The notes beneath the pieces were generated by a model. That model saw only the letters and a list, made by a program, of their open reading frames with translations. It searched no databases and was not told the DNA's origin. The position numbers were made by a program, and so were the translations under genes. From positions 1-64,000 of the forward strand of contig JARKIP010000470.1 in assembly GCA_029990175.1 (NCBI GenBank): DNA of 64,000 nt, given 5' to 3'. Shown in pieces: positions 21,860-34,400 of this stretch (positions are counted from its first letter, which is position 1; each line of letters opens with the position of its first letter). The DNA comes from Petunia secreta (Eukaryota > Streptophyta > Magnoliopsida > Solanales > Solanaceae).

Positions 21860-22232
21860 TCACATAAACTAAATATTGTAATCTAGTCAAGAAAGACATA
21901 CCCGGGTCAGCCATTAGATTTCTCGACATAATTTGAGCGGAACCAATTAATCTCTTAGTTCTTGAGAATAATCAATGTTCTCTCTCTTGTCCTTCAATTT
22001 ACAGAATAGTTTGATGGAAAAGCCAGTATTTCTTCAAGGCAGAGAAAGGACCCTTTTATTCTGTGAATAATACTATACCCACGTTCCATCAACGCGAGTA
22101 ATCGGATGATGGGTAGTTTAATAGTACTAGGTAACTTCTCAATACATTAGGATTTAACTTATTTAATTAATTAATTATTTATTAAACCTTTAATATACCA
22201 CGTGGGCCACAACTAACGTTGCAAAACTTACA
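21860..22232 (-). repeat. 3' LTR (partial boundary) of a copia-type element
   Basis: On the minus strand the LTR begins TGTAAGTTTTGC at 22232, immediately after a polypurine tract. It contains a CACGTGG motif (22199-22205). The left (downstream) boundary is not certain; I place it around 21860 only because recognisable retroelement sequence fades there. Confidence 0.5.
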
Positions 22233-22243
22233 TTCTCCCACTT
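22233..22243 (-). other. Polypurine tract of the copia element
   Basis: AAGTGGGAGAA on the minus strand directly precedes the TG that starts the LTR, the usual plus-strand priming site layout. The AGTGGGAGAATG phrase is common at this position in plant copia elements. Confidence 0.7.
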
Positions 22244-22586
22244 GGCACACGTTCATTCACTTAATGGTTCAAATTTTAATCATCATGTGCATAGTTCATA
22301 CTAAATCTCACATCAGTCGTTGTTATCGAATAAGTCAACTCATATGAGTTATGCCGGTTGTACATCACTTTCGACATAGTCCTTCCATGTACTACAATAT
22401 TAGTCTATTACCCAATACGACCTTTAATATATAATGGGTCCAACAATAATACTTAAAGTGTCTTTATCTAACCCAAAACATGTCATTGTTATTCTCAACT
22501 TTATGTATACAAGAGAAAACGGGCAATAACATAAACATATACATAAATGAGCTCAAAGTGTCAATTACACAAACATCATAAAGTCT

Positions 22587-23690
22587 TTACATAAGTTTAT
22601 AAATTTCCATCAAAGGATGAGCAATCATAATTTTGGTGCTAATATCATTAATTGACACTTTATGTTTCTGGATTTGTTCTTTAGCGACAAAGTATTTCAA
22701 GTCTATTGACTTAGCACCCTTTATATATTTGTCATTGTTAATAAAGAACACTACTGAAAAATTATCACAATAAATTTTCAGCGACATGGGAATATTGTCG
22801 ACTAGTCCAAGTCCTGAAATAACATTTTACAACCACTTATTCTAAATTATGGCCTCAAAGCATGCCAGAGGCAACATAATCTGAATCTGAATATCCAACC
22901 ACATCAAGATGGTCAAGTTTATTATAAGTGAGCATATATTTCATTTGCTTACATCCCAAATTATTATGTGGACATTAATTGAGACTGAATTTGTCTCCCT
23001 TCTAAATTGGAATATGACTTGATGAGCAGTTTCATTCTACATCTCTCTAACACTTTATTGATATAGTCTTTCTGATACAACCCTAACAGTCCTTGTGATC
23101 TATCCCAATATTTCTATCCCGGTCACATAGGTTGCCTCTCCCATATCTTTCATTTCAAAGTTTCTAGAGAGAAACTTATTGGTGTCATGCATCATACCAA
23201 GATCATTAGTAGCAAGCAAGATGTCATCAACATATAAGACTAAAATTATATACTTACTCCCACATATCTTCAGATATATACGCCGGTCAACGATGTTTTT
23301 CTTGAATCCAAATGAGAAAAATATTTCATGAAACTTAAGATACCATTGTCTGGAAGCTTGTTTACGCTCATAAATTGATTTCTTCAATTTACACACCATG
23401 TGTTCCTTTACTTCAACTTCAAATCCCTTTCGTTGATCCATATAAACTTTTTCCTTTATATTTCCATTCTGAAATGCGGTTTTCACATCCATTTGATGCA
23501 TCTCTAAGTCGTAATAAGCCACCAAAGCCATTATAATTCTAAATGGATCCTTTTTAGAGACAGATGAAAATGTCTCTATATAATCAACTCCATGTTTTTG
23601 AGTAAAACTTTTGGCAACAAGTCTGGCATTATGACGTTCGATATTACCATTTGAGTCGTGCTTGATCTTAAAACCCTATTTACACCAGAC
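22587..23690 (-). pseudogene. Ty1/copia reverse transcriptase-RNase H, 5'-truncated and decayed
   Basis: The minus strand encodes the C-terminal half of a copia polyprotein. At 23531-23100 the RT reads MHQMDVKTAFQNG, VCKLKKSIY, ASRQWY and the catalytic LYVDDILLA. RNase H follows in other frames, including IYCDN and the IDLKYF segment near 22790-22640. Frames change and stops intervene, so it is not active. The similarity ends abruptly near 23690, where a TIR of another element begins; integrase, protease, gag and the 5' LTR are missing. Order is RT, RH, PPT, LTR as expected for copia. Confidence 0.85.
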
Positions 23691-23713
23691 TCTTTGCAAC
23701 CAAACGACCCCTA

Positions 23714-25448
23714 ACAACTCAGGGGTTGTTTGATTTGAAGAAGGGTTATGTGGGTATTAGCAAAGTAGGTATTATAATGGGGTATTAGTTATGCATGTAT
23801 TAGTCATGCGGAATTAGTTATGCGGATATAAGTAATACATGTATTAGTTATACGAGGATTATCATTGTAAGTATTGTAACCCAAAGAATATTTGTTGATG
23901 AATCATTGATATATATTACAAATTAATATATAATTTATAATTTAAAATAATCGTTCAAAGAAATAAAAAAATCTACTATTATGATGGTTAATTTTGTTAC
24001 TTTAAAATTTAATACACGCATTGCTAATACCCATACTCTTATTTCACCATCTATCCCACACAAAATAATACATCAATTCTCAGATAGCTAATACGGATAT
24101 CAGTTATGCAGAAATGAAAAAGTGCAACCAAACATTGTATAAAATAGGCAGAATCATAGATGAACCCTCGAAGTTGTACTCAATTACCACTTGAACACTC
24201 CAAATTTCCTAATGACCAACTAGATACATCTTCTAGTCCATACTGTGTCTCACCCACACTCGAGTCTGGCAGTGCTCACACGTGTATTTCAAACACCATG
24301 ACGTGTCAACCTAGCGAATAAGAAAATGACACGTGTATTAAAACAAAGAGACAATTTAATTACCTATCGAATTAATTACCCTTTAATTTAACTATTTTTT
24401 TTTCTAAAAAAGATATTGAAATTCCGTATGAAATAACCCCAATCCCTCTTGCCCTTTACGTCCTTATTCTACACCATCTCCCGTCAACCCTTCCCCCCAC
24501 CCCCACCACTCCACTCTTTCTTTCTTCTTCTTCTTCCATGGGCTACACCAGCCTCTGCTGCATCTTACATAGCCTACATCTACAATAATTCTTAATTCTC
24601 AAATCCTCTTCTTTTTCCAATCCGTCACTTCTTCTCCCTCCCCCCACCCTCCATTTTTTTCTTCTTTAATGGAGATTTAAAGCAGCCAAAAATCAAATCA
24701 ACACTCGTAGACCGAATTTTCACAGGTAATTACAATAAATTCAAAAAAGAAAAAAATGAGTTGGTTAAACTCTAGAAAGAAAGAGGAAATTTGAATCTGG
24801 GTTAGCCTAATGGATGTGAAAATAACGAATTTCTCATAGTTTTGTGGATTTTCATGTGGTTTGTTACACTTTCTCTCTGAATTTTGTGCTTTTTTCTACT
24901 ATTTCTTGCTATTATTTTTTTTATGAAAAGGCTAACCAATATTTTAATTAAAAAAAAATCATATAATAGTATTTTAATTTGATTTGTATAATTAGCAACG
25001 AAACATGAAATTTATTTTTTCAGTTGAGACTGGAGGATTTTTGGCGATGGAATGTGGTGGTGAATGTGGCGAGATTATTGTGGAATGAGGTGAAAATATA
25101 TGGAAAAGGTAAAAAAATTCTTGTGGGACCCACACCAAATAATTTAATCTAAAAATACTAGAGAAAAGTCAGAACAACAACAACCCACGTGCTCATATTT
25201 AAGTGAATTACGCCTTATTTGCCATGTCAGCGTGAGGGATTCACACAATACTCTAGGGAATACAAGAGGTGTCTAGTTGGTCATTGAAAAAGTTAGAGCG
25301 TTCAAGTGGGAATAGAGTATAACTTCGAGGGGTCATCTATGTATTCTACCTATAAAATAATGCCAAGTTTTACGTGGAGGTGAAAAGTAAACCAATTGTG
25401 ACTTTTTATGAGGGTATTAACTTAATACATGATGCTACCAAACGACCC
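23714..25448. mobile_element. Third TIR element of the GGGGTCGTTTGGT family, carrying a nested MULE
   Basis: The left end CAGGGGTTGTTTGATTTG and the complement of the right end AAGGGGTCGTTTGGTAGC are inverted. The left subterminal region is full of ATGCATGTATTAGT and TTATGCGGAAT words. The element is interrupted by the MULE at 24147-25350; without it the two halves read into one another. Confidence 0.55.
24147..25350. mobile_element. Mutator-like element, 1204 bp, perfect 9-bp TSD
   Basis: Flanked by TATAAAATA at 24138-24146 and 25351-25359. The TIRs are about 85 bp: left GGCAGAATCATAGATGAACC, right complement GGTAGAATACATAGATGACC. Both continue through CCCTCGAAGTT, CCACTTGAAC and AATGACCAACTAGA with few mismatches. 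No transposase frame is seen. The interior has CT-rich (24430-24660) and T-rich parts. Long TIRs plus a 9-bp TSD are diagnostic of MULEs. Confidence 0.93.
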
Positions 25449-25924
25449 CTTATTGTGATCCGCTATTCATTTAGTGCTAAACTCCTACTGATTCGCCGAT
25501 AAATGAACTCCAACTTGGGTGGATATTATTTCCGTAAAACTTTTTTAAACGGGGTCAACAATTAAAGCTGGCACTTCCCCAGTAGTAATTTTAGGGCTGA
25601 ATTGCAAAAATATGATATGGGAAGCAATGGTTTGACAAAATGCCCTCAATAATAGTGGTTTAGCAAAATTGTCCTCCATTAGTTTAATGAAACTTATTCT
25701 GGATGAAAATACCCATCACAACTAATAAAAAGACTCATACTATCCTCCCCTTCCTTTTCTCCATTCAAACAATTTCTAGACCCTAAAAACCTACAACTTT
25801 TACAGATTCCTCCATTGAAACGAAGATTCAAGATTAGATTCCTTTAAATTCCTATTCTCTTACATTCATTTGGATAACCTTGTAGAAAATCTATGAAAAT
25901 GGGTATCTTACACAGACTTCTTGA

Positions 25925-26420
25925 CAATGGGCACCTTGCACAGACTTCTTGGCAATTGCAAAAACTTTAAGCCTTGTTGCAATGGGCAACTTGTCTCCGC
26001 AAGTCTTGGCTATGCAAAGAGTTTAAGCTCTGGTGCAATGACACCTTACACAGACTTCCCTGGAAATTGCCAAGACTTCAAGCTTTATCGTAGTGCAACT
26101 TGCAAAAGAAAGTCTCTGCAAATCTTGGATATTGCCAAGAGTTTAAGCTCTGGTGCAATGGGCACCTTGCACAGACTTCTTGGCAATTGCCAAGACTTCA
26201 AGCTCTGTTGCAGTGGGTAATTTGTATAGAAAGTCTCTTCAAGTCTTGGCTATTGCCAAGAGTTCAAACTCTGGTGTAATGGGCACCTTGCATAGACTTA
26301 TTGGCAATTGCTAAGACTTCAAGCCTTGTTGCATTGGATAATTTGCGAGAAAGTCACCGCAAGTCTTGATTGTTCAAGCTTTGGTACAATAGGCACCTTG
26401 ACTAGGAAATCAAAGTGGAA
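25925..26420 (+). repeat. Minisatellite, unit 115-122 bp, four to five copies
   Basis: Each unit contains GGGCACCTTGCACAGACTTC, TTGGCAATTGCCAAGACTT, CAAGCTCTGTTGCA, AAGTCTCTGCAAGTCTTGG and AGAGTTTAAGCTCTGG. Unit starts are near 25931, 26046, 26165 and 26287, with a decayed copy at about 26393. Within each unit GGCAATTGCC and related words form short palindromes. Confidence 0.9.
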
Positions 26421-26559
26421 TCTAACACAAGAAAAATAAAAACAAGATTGAATGAAAGTTACGAACATCGTCATTAAGGGTCAACTTATCACTGGACAAA
26501 TCAAGAAACCAATTTCTTTTATCAATGGTAACACCACCCAAGTGATGTTACCAAATTTT

Positions 26560-26850
26560 CTGCAACTTTTGGCAATAGCCAACACTTTAAGGTCGGGCGG
26601 AAGGAGGCAACTTGTTGGGAAAGTCTCTGAAAGTATTGACACTTACCAATACTTTACGATCTGGTTCAATAGGCAATCTGCAAACAAAGTATTGGCAATA
26701 GCCAAGACTTTAAGATCTATGGAACAGACAACTTGCAGAGAAAGTCGCTTATTGCCAAGAATTTAATCTCTGTGCAATAGAGGCTACTTGCAGAGAAAGT
26801 CTCTGCATTAATAGCAATAGCCAAGACTTTAAGCTCTGTGCAATGAACCA
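26560..26850 (+). repeat. Diverged second block of the same minisatellite
   Basis: TTGGCAATAGCCAA, ACTTTAAG(A/G)TC, CAACTTGCAGAGAAAGTC and TCTGTGCAATAG recur three times with a shorter, irregular spacing. They use the vocabulary of the 25925-26420 array. Confidence 0.75.
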
Positions 26851-27358
26851 CAACAATATCTAATTGCTATTGTCAATAAGAACCTTCAAATCATCTTAAT
26901 CAAGCATAAGAAGTAAAAAAACATAGGAATGTCAAATTTAATTCAACTATCATCAATCAAAATGGAAAAAACTTACATATAAGTGTATAGATAATAATTA
27001 CCAAAAAGAAATACAGAAAAAAATAAATACAAATAAAGGATTAGGCAAAATAAAAATTACATTATGACACAAATTAAAAAAAATAATAAAAAAAATAAAA
27101 TTTTTACAGATTTCCTAAATCTCTATAGGACACAAAGAAGAAAGAAGGAAAGGAAAGAGGAAGGAGAGAAGGAAAGGAAGGAGGAAAGAGAGAAGGAGAC
27201 TGTTCCATGTGAATTGGGTTTAGGCAGGGGCAAAATAGTCCTTTCTCATAGTAAGGGATGATGTGGAGGGCATTTACTTAGAACATTTGAAAGTGGGGGC
27301 AAATTGGTAAGACTAGTACTTATGGAGGGCACTGCATGAAGTTTTTTGTAATTTTAGC

Positions 27359-28355
27359 TGATTTAGGCCAGTCGACTCTTAAGCGAAATTTTGATGATTA
27401 GCCATTTTTGGACACCCTAAGTGAGTTTCATCCACCATTTCATAATTCATTGAGAAATAGTCAAATTACCTCCATGCACACTTACAGTCTCTTGGCGTTA
27501 AACAACACCCCGGACTAGCTAGATACAAATACATGAGACTTTGAACTAAACTCCAGTAAAAAAATCTGGAGTTTTGTTCAAAGTTTCAGCAAAAATCGGA
27601 GTTTTATATTTAAAGTTATAAAATAATAGGAGTTTGAACTAACATGCTCAAAATCCAGAGTATGAATCCCTGTATAAAATACATACTGAGACTTTTCCGA
27701 ATCTAGCTACTTTTCAACACATTTATGCGCTGCTTGACTAACGCAGTCAAAAGTGACTCCTACGCGAAATTTTTGCGATTTCTAGTGAGATAGGCCAGGT
27801 AATTTTACAAAATTAAATCTACTAGGTGGTGGTCATGAACTTTTTGTCCCACTAACAATTTTTTTCTTTTATAAATTGGCACTCACTTAAGAAAATTCGT
27901 TTGGGCAAAAAATATGTTGTACCTAGGATGTAGGTGGTGAGCATAATTTAGTTTTACATTTGAGATAAAAGTTCAGGATATTTGAATGAGTTAATTTTCT
28001 GGGACTCATACTGCATAAGAAATTGTACCAAATACGAAATAAATTAATTTGACATTATATTGTAACCAAACAACCCCGGTAACGTGTTTGGCTCCCATAA
28101 TTTAAGTTGGCTAAATACCTTCAAGGGTTAGAAATTAACACAAGGTTATTTCTTCAAAATAGTTACATAGGGTTAGATGTCTTTTTACACGAGTTCCTAC
28201 CCCAAAGGTTTTTGGGTTTCTCTTATTTTTTTTTTCCATTTTCTCTCCGCCATAAAATGGACACTTTGTATTATTAGATTTCCCGGAAAAATATCCCATC
28301 CAATCAGAACACCTAGCACTTCCTCTTGTTAATCTCTTCATACTATAACTTTGAA
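27359..28355. other. 5' flank of the RRM gene
   Basis: No gene seen. A short direct repeat, GACTC(T/C)TA(A/C)GCGAAATTTT, occurs at about 27371 and 27756. The last 100 bp lead to a TATATATATA stretch (about 28358-28368). Confidence 0.4.
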
Positions 28356-28415
28356 GTATTATATATATAAACATTTTTAGGGTTTTAAATTAATTGGAAT
28401 TCATAATTAGAAATA
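28356..28415 (+). promoter_or_regulatory. TATA-like stretch and short leader of the RRM gene
   Basis: ATTATATATATAAAC lies 45-60 bp before the start codon, which would give a very short leader if it is the true TATA box. The start context is AATAATGGGA. Confidence 0.35.
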
Positions 28416-31400
28416 ATGGGAAGTGGAGATGGAGAAGATGATCGGACGTTTAGGGTTAATTTTACAGCAGAAGGATCATCTAAGCTTCGAGAACGAGTTA
28501 AGGATAAACTCAACGAGTTCATGGGTTACACTGATGATACTCTCGCGGTATGCGCCTTTTTCTAGGGTTTAAAGCAATTCTACTATAATACTCTCGATAA
28601 ATTATTAAAATGTATTGAATGTGAAGTTGTTATTGTTGTATAGCAAAGGCATTATAAGTATAATTTTATTCTAGTATTGAGTTCAAACAGATTGATTTCA
28701 CCAGCATTTACTTTTATGCTTTTCGAGTGGTTCGTATTGATTAAGAGTATAATTGGAGCTTCAGTCTGATTGATGTTAAATGAATTTGTTTATCGAGTGA
28801 GATAGGCGTGGAGTTAAGAGAAACTTGATGTTTAGTTACTTCAGTTATTTGGATAATATTTTGTGCATTTGTAGTAACTAAGTTGCAATTCGATTGATGA
28901 AGTGGAGCCTTGGAGACAAACTGGTAAAGCTGTCTTCGTGTGACCTATAGGTCACGGGTTCAAGCTGATGCTTCATCGGGATAGGCTGGTACATCACACG
29001 CGTGAAAGCGAGATGCTTTGTGCACCGGGCTGCCCTTTTTTAAGTTGCAATTAGATTGATCTTTAGCAACAATAAGAAGTTGCTATGAATCCTCTAATCG
29101 GTTCATGTAAGCGGCTTCGCTAAGAATGATGCTCTTATATCAATGTTTACAGCAAAAATAATGCTCTTGAAGTACCTAAGTTATAGGAGTAGTTCTTATG
29201 CATTCCCTTACAGCAAGACTAGTAATATTTCCATAAAAAAGAAATCCATTTCAAAAGTTATAGGTCTTATGCAGGGTATTTCCTTGTTCTGTTTGCAATG
29301 CATACCCTATGTAGTGGATTTCTTTCAATCTATCTTGTTCCTCTTTTTGGGTCAAGTTTGTGAGGCATGGTAATGTATTTTATTCCAACATCCTTGCTTT
29401 TACTCATGTTTGCTAAATGTAGTAGTGTCTAGGGGTGTGTGTGTGTGTACATATATTCGTTTGGGACATTAATTTTGGATTTGTTGCACATCTTCCTTTC
29501 AGCTATCTGGAAAGCTTTTGATACAGCTTTGATTTCTCACTATGACCACTTGTGTATTTGTTAGTATCATAATTTGACAACTGAAAAGGTCTCTTTGGGC
29601 ACTTGACCCAGTTTGCAGAATACACAAAAAAGCATTCATGTTATGGGCATACTTTAAGAACATATTAGTTGTCAGCTCTCTTACTAGGCCAGCTGAAATA
29701 TAGCTAGAGTCTCAGCTCACTACTTATTGTTCTCCATGAGCTCTGCTTTGTAGTTTGAGGACTAATGTTCTTTGCTTATAAAAGGAGTATTGATGTTCTT
29801 TCATTTGAAGGACGCTTTCACATTCTTTTGATTTCGTAACTTTCTCATTCTGATTTATGGGTTTGAAAGACAGTTTACAAAAGATAATGATCTGTTAAAA
29901 AGAAGATACAAACCGTTTATTCGTTCCTAATCTAGACAAACTTTTTGTGCCACCTAGGCTAGTTCGTATCTTACCAGATGTCCTTGATGGGGCTATAAAA
30001 TTATATTTTCTCTCGTACTAAAGCCCGCCAATCAATAATGTCCTTGCAAGACATGGTTGGTGTCACATAGTGAAAGCCTATTCCTATTTCTATATTAAAA
30101 GGAGCTTTTAGTTCTTTTACTGGCACCAGAACATTCAGCTATATTCCAGCATGGAACATAAAGTGTTCATTGTATTAATGTATGTTATTGATGCCATTCC
30201 AACTTGCACAAATATTGTTGACTGTAGTTGATGAAGCAATTATTCATGTACTAAGTCATTTGAGCTTGACTGCTACATACAAATTCCTGGCATTTAAGTG
30301 TAAACATGAACTTTTTGATGAGATAGGAGACTTATTGACTTAATAGGCGCCTCGTAATTAGTTCTAAGTTAGTTATTTCCTACTTTTGCTCTCTTGGAGT
30401 TGTAGAGCGTGTTTGGCTTTGCTTAAAAGCTAGTCAAACTAGCTTTTAAGCCACTTCTAGCTGTTGAAAGTGTTTGGATAAATTAGAAAGTGCTTACAAG
30501 CACTTGGCTTTAAGGCCAAAAGCCATAAGTTGGCAAATCCTAACTTATGGCCCAATGTATGGCTTCTACTAATACCTTACTATCAAATGCCCTAGATTAT
30601 GCTCTCATTTTATTTTGTTTATTTTAAGGATATTTTGATCATTTTAACATAAAAAAGCACTTTTAACCAAGCACCTCAGTAACTTTTTTTCAGTTTCAGC
30701 ACTTCTATCCAAGCATGTAACTGCTTATCTATAAAACAAGCTCCAGCACTTAAAAAGTAGCTTTTAAGCACAATGCAAACAGGCTCGTAATCTCAAACTT
30801 CATCATCTTCCTGATGCTGAAGTTTGTTTTCTATATTAATATACCTTTGTTTACCTTCTTTTTCCAAAAAAATAAAAAAGTTGGAGAAGTGTAGAGGGGT
30901 GGGTCCTCAGGAATTTTTCAGTAAAAAATAACTATTAATAATTGGGGTTCAGTAAAATAGTTGGGTTCAGTAAAAAAGTTATTTTTGAGTCGTATTATTG
31001 GGGTTCAGTAAAAAAGTTGGTCATGTCATATTCTTGTATGACATTAGATTTGAGTCTAGTTATCAGAGATCTTTCTTGATGCGTTTTTTTTGTGGGTGTG
31101 TCAGATATTTCCTTAAACTTTATCATGCTAATTTTTGGCTATGCGCCTGCAGGAATATGTCTCAGTCTTGTTAAAAAATGGAAGGCGTAAAGAAGAAGCA
31201 AGAAATGAATTGAATGTCTTTCTTGGAGAAGACAGTGTCTCATTTGTTGCTTGGTAATTCAGTAGCCATATTCCGCCTATAGTATGTGCTCTGAGATAAG
31301 TATTTTCTTAACATTCTCGTTAACGTTATGTAGGTTATGGGATCACCTGGGATCAAATATACATCTGTATGTGCAACAAAAAGATCCTGATACAGGTGGA

Positions 31401-34400
31401 GGGACGAAAACAAAACCTGCTAGCGCAGAGCCAGCTGCAAAGAATGACATGCACCACCTTGACTCTGGTGCTGATAAAGTGAAATCTAGAAGCCGTCCAC
31501 GAAGGGAGTGGAAAGGGATGGTTACGGATGAACAACCTACTCTACGTAGTTTTTTGGCTGACAGCAATCCTACAGAGGAGGAAGCTCATCGAAAAGTTGG
31601 TCATGCAAAGCGATCCCTCTCCCCCCAGCCAGAACTTCAGAGGAAAAGAAGCCGACCTGAGGAAAAGCCGAAAAAGAAGGTTTCTAAAAATTCTATGCAT
31701 TCCTTTGTTTCTAGAATCGAGATACTGCTACTGAGTTGTCATAATACTATCAAGGAGAGAATTTCCTAATTGAATAACTTGAAACAACTTGTTCATGTTT
31801 TCAAGCTTAATCTGGTTTAAACTTTTGACTTTTCGACCAGCTTTTCTCTCCCTAATGTGCATGTTTAATCCAATTCTCTGTTCAGCTAATGCCTGTATAT
31901 TTCCTAATGTGAACAACTACTGTTAGATTAGATGTGCTAGTTGGCGGGCTGGGCAGAACTATGCAGAGAGCCATGTTTGCAAATATGTCATAGAAATGGT
32001 GATGTTCGCTACTTTTCCTCTCTTGGGCTTGAGAATGCTCTCTTTTCTCGTATTGTGAAGAGGTGGAGAGGAAGGAGTTTGTACTTGAATAGAAGCTGGG
32101 GTTTCCAGTTCCTTTTGTACTAACTATAAAAAGTGCGAAGTAACAAGCTGGTTTTTACTTTATGGAAGAGCTGGAAATGCTCTTAGACTTTCATGTGCTT
32201 TATGCAGTGGTCGGCTTATTGTGCTGGCTTTGCTGTTGTCATTAGTTATCATGTAATTCGCTCTTGGTTCCATGTAGAAATTACTGTCACGTTCTTTAGA
32301 CTGTCCACCCCCTTCAGTTTTTTTCCTTGTTGAGGATGACAATGTCGGGTAATGAAAATTTTATGGATTTAGTTGAAATTGAACGTAGATGGTCGGTGTG
32401 TTAAGTTTGACTTGCAAAATATCCTTATTAAAAAAAGTTTGACTTGTAAAATACTTAAAATATCACATACCATGCATTTATTCTTGAAAACACTTAAGAA
32501 CTAAGGTTGTTTCTGTTTCAATTATTTTTGGAATGAGATGGGTTTAGCTTCATCTAACCCGGTTCTTTTATTTTGTCGAAGCACACTAATTCCATTTGCA
32601 AAAGCACTTTTCTCCACATTTTTAACCAAGAGTAAAGTTATTCACGATTGGTGATTTGTGAAATATTTTTGCTTTTACTGGGATTGCTTCTACTTGTTGG
32701 TAAGTTACAAACAATCATAGGCTTATGTACTTGCACTTTTATTTATTAGTTCTGGTGGCTGGGAGTCTGGGACCATATGAAGGTGTATTGGTAGAAAATT
32801 AGGTAAAAGTTCGATTTCTATTGTGATATGTATTTGTTATTGCATATGGTTAACAGTTTTGAGTTCTCCCCTGTGTGTGTGTATGTGTAGCTTTTCTGTA
32901 GTCAGGTTCCCTAGTGTCTAGTATGAGTTATCCAATGCTTTTCTCCTCCATGGTTTTTTGTTTTCACTTGGTGATTTCTTCCTTCATAAATTCCATGCCA
33001 GAAAAGAAATTGGAACGAATTACTACTTTTGATTTGCTCTGGTCTTATCATGCACTACCGTATCATGGAAATACATGGAATATAATTGACTTTTAGTGTG
33101 TTGCTGCTTGATTAGTAGGAATAATTAACAGTCTTTTAATCCTAATAAATAATTGTATTTTTGGTGCTAACAGTACTGTTTTAGTTCTTTTTTAGATCTT
33201 TATTTTTCTGTTATTTCTGTGCGTAAACAGACTTCCTATCAATACCTCCATATAGTTGATTTCTATGCACATTCTTAAAATAAGATAAACATGGTTAGCT
33301 TTGTTGAACAAGGTTAGAGTAAATGTTATTCTATACAAGTCCATCTTTTCTCCTTAGCAATTTTTGTTTCTTCCCATTTTGGGGTTGAACGGCGCTAGTT
33401 GGATGAACCAAGATTTCCGCCACTTGTATGATAACGTCTTGGTGTGAATTGTTGATGGATTGAACAGGCTCTGAGTAATCCTTTTGAATTTGTATTTTTA
33501 AATTGTTATGTCACATCATCTCCTTCAAGTAAAAGTACTTGCTTTTTGGCAGAGGGAAAGCATTCCTCAACCAGCAATTGCTGCTACTCGGAGGTTGCTG
33601 CAATTTGCAGTTAGAGATGCTGTGGGTACTTCTAGCCCTAGGGCATCCAATCCCACTCTAGAGTCCTCAATTTCACTAAAGCGTATTCGCTCTGTGGTCT
33701 CTACATCCGTGGAGGACTCATCCTTTCAAGAACGCCCTCAGAGGATACGGTCAGTTGCAAGAGCACCAAATGCCATGGCCACCGCTATTAAAGCTGTCGC
33801 AGAAGCTGCCAGAGATGTGGCTAAAGTTAGATCGTCGGCTAATGTGTTTGATAGGCTGGGTCGTGCTACTGACATGCTCGATCCTTCAATCCGAGTACAA
33901 GAACCTAGGCAACCTGTTGCTGAAGATGTACAAGATGGATCTTTTGCTGACGCAAGGGAGGGTTACTCAACTTACCTTCACAAAAGTGATCACAGAGGAA
34001 AACATAATGGGAAGTCTATGTTGCATGATGATGCTGTGATGGTTTATGATTCAGCATCGGATGATGAAGCTGTTCATGGTATCCATGCTGTGAATATAGG
34101 GGCTATTGATGCCTCCAGAGCTGGTATACCAGTTAAAAACATAGGTGAGAGCCCACTTGTAGTTGCTCATGGCATTGCTGACAGTGCCAATGATATTTTG
34201 CACAAGTCACAGAAGGACCAGGATCAACTTACATTTGCTCTTGGTGCTCCTCATAACCCAATGAATGTTCCGTTAAATGTGAATACCTGGAAATCACCCC
34301 AATATCAGGACGCAAGGCAGGCATCGGAGATGGAAAATCAGAGATCTACACAGAGCAGTGAAGGCTTGGCCAACAAACATGACATGCTGTTGGCAAAAGA

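Larger units (their letters stand above)
20993..23706. mobile_element. Second TIR element of the same family, split by other insertions
   Basis: The left end AAGGGATTGTTCGGTTTCCC and the right end CAACCAAACGACCCCTA (23691-23707) are inverse-related. Between them lie an unmatched MULE-like end (from 21303) and the 3' half of a copia element (to about 23690). The pairing is inferred from order and end sequence; no TSD was confirmed. Confidence 0.35.
25596..27358. mobile_element. Probable MULE-like TIR element with internal minisatellite
   Basis: The left end GCTGAATTGCAAAAATATGA and the complement of the right end GCTAAAATTACAAAAAACTT are short imperfect TIRs. ATTTAGG-like sequence on both outer sides may be a worn TSD. 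Complementary themes near the ends support one unit (left TTGCAAAAATA and TGCCCTC; right GAGGGCA and TTTTTTGTAATT). No protein domain is seen. Confidence 0.5.

Noticed and set aside
25921..26220. 99-aa repetitive frame in the minisatellite
   Set aside because: The unit length (115-122 bp) varies and is not kept in multiples of three, so it is not a coding repeat.
27064..27261. Lys/Glu-rich frame near the end of the 25.6-27.4 kb element
   Set aside because: Made from an AAAAAT run and a GGAAAGGAAG purine tract; low complexity.
33755..34039. Second frame inside exon 4 of the RRM gene
   Set aside because: Overlaps the main frame, which is supported by exon phases and domains at both ends.
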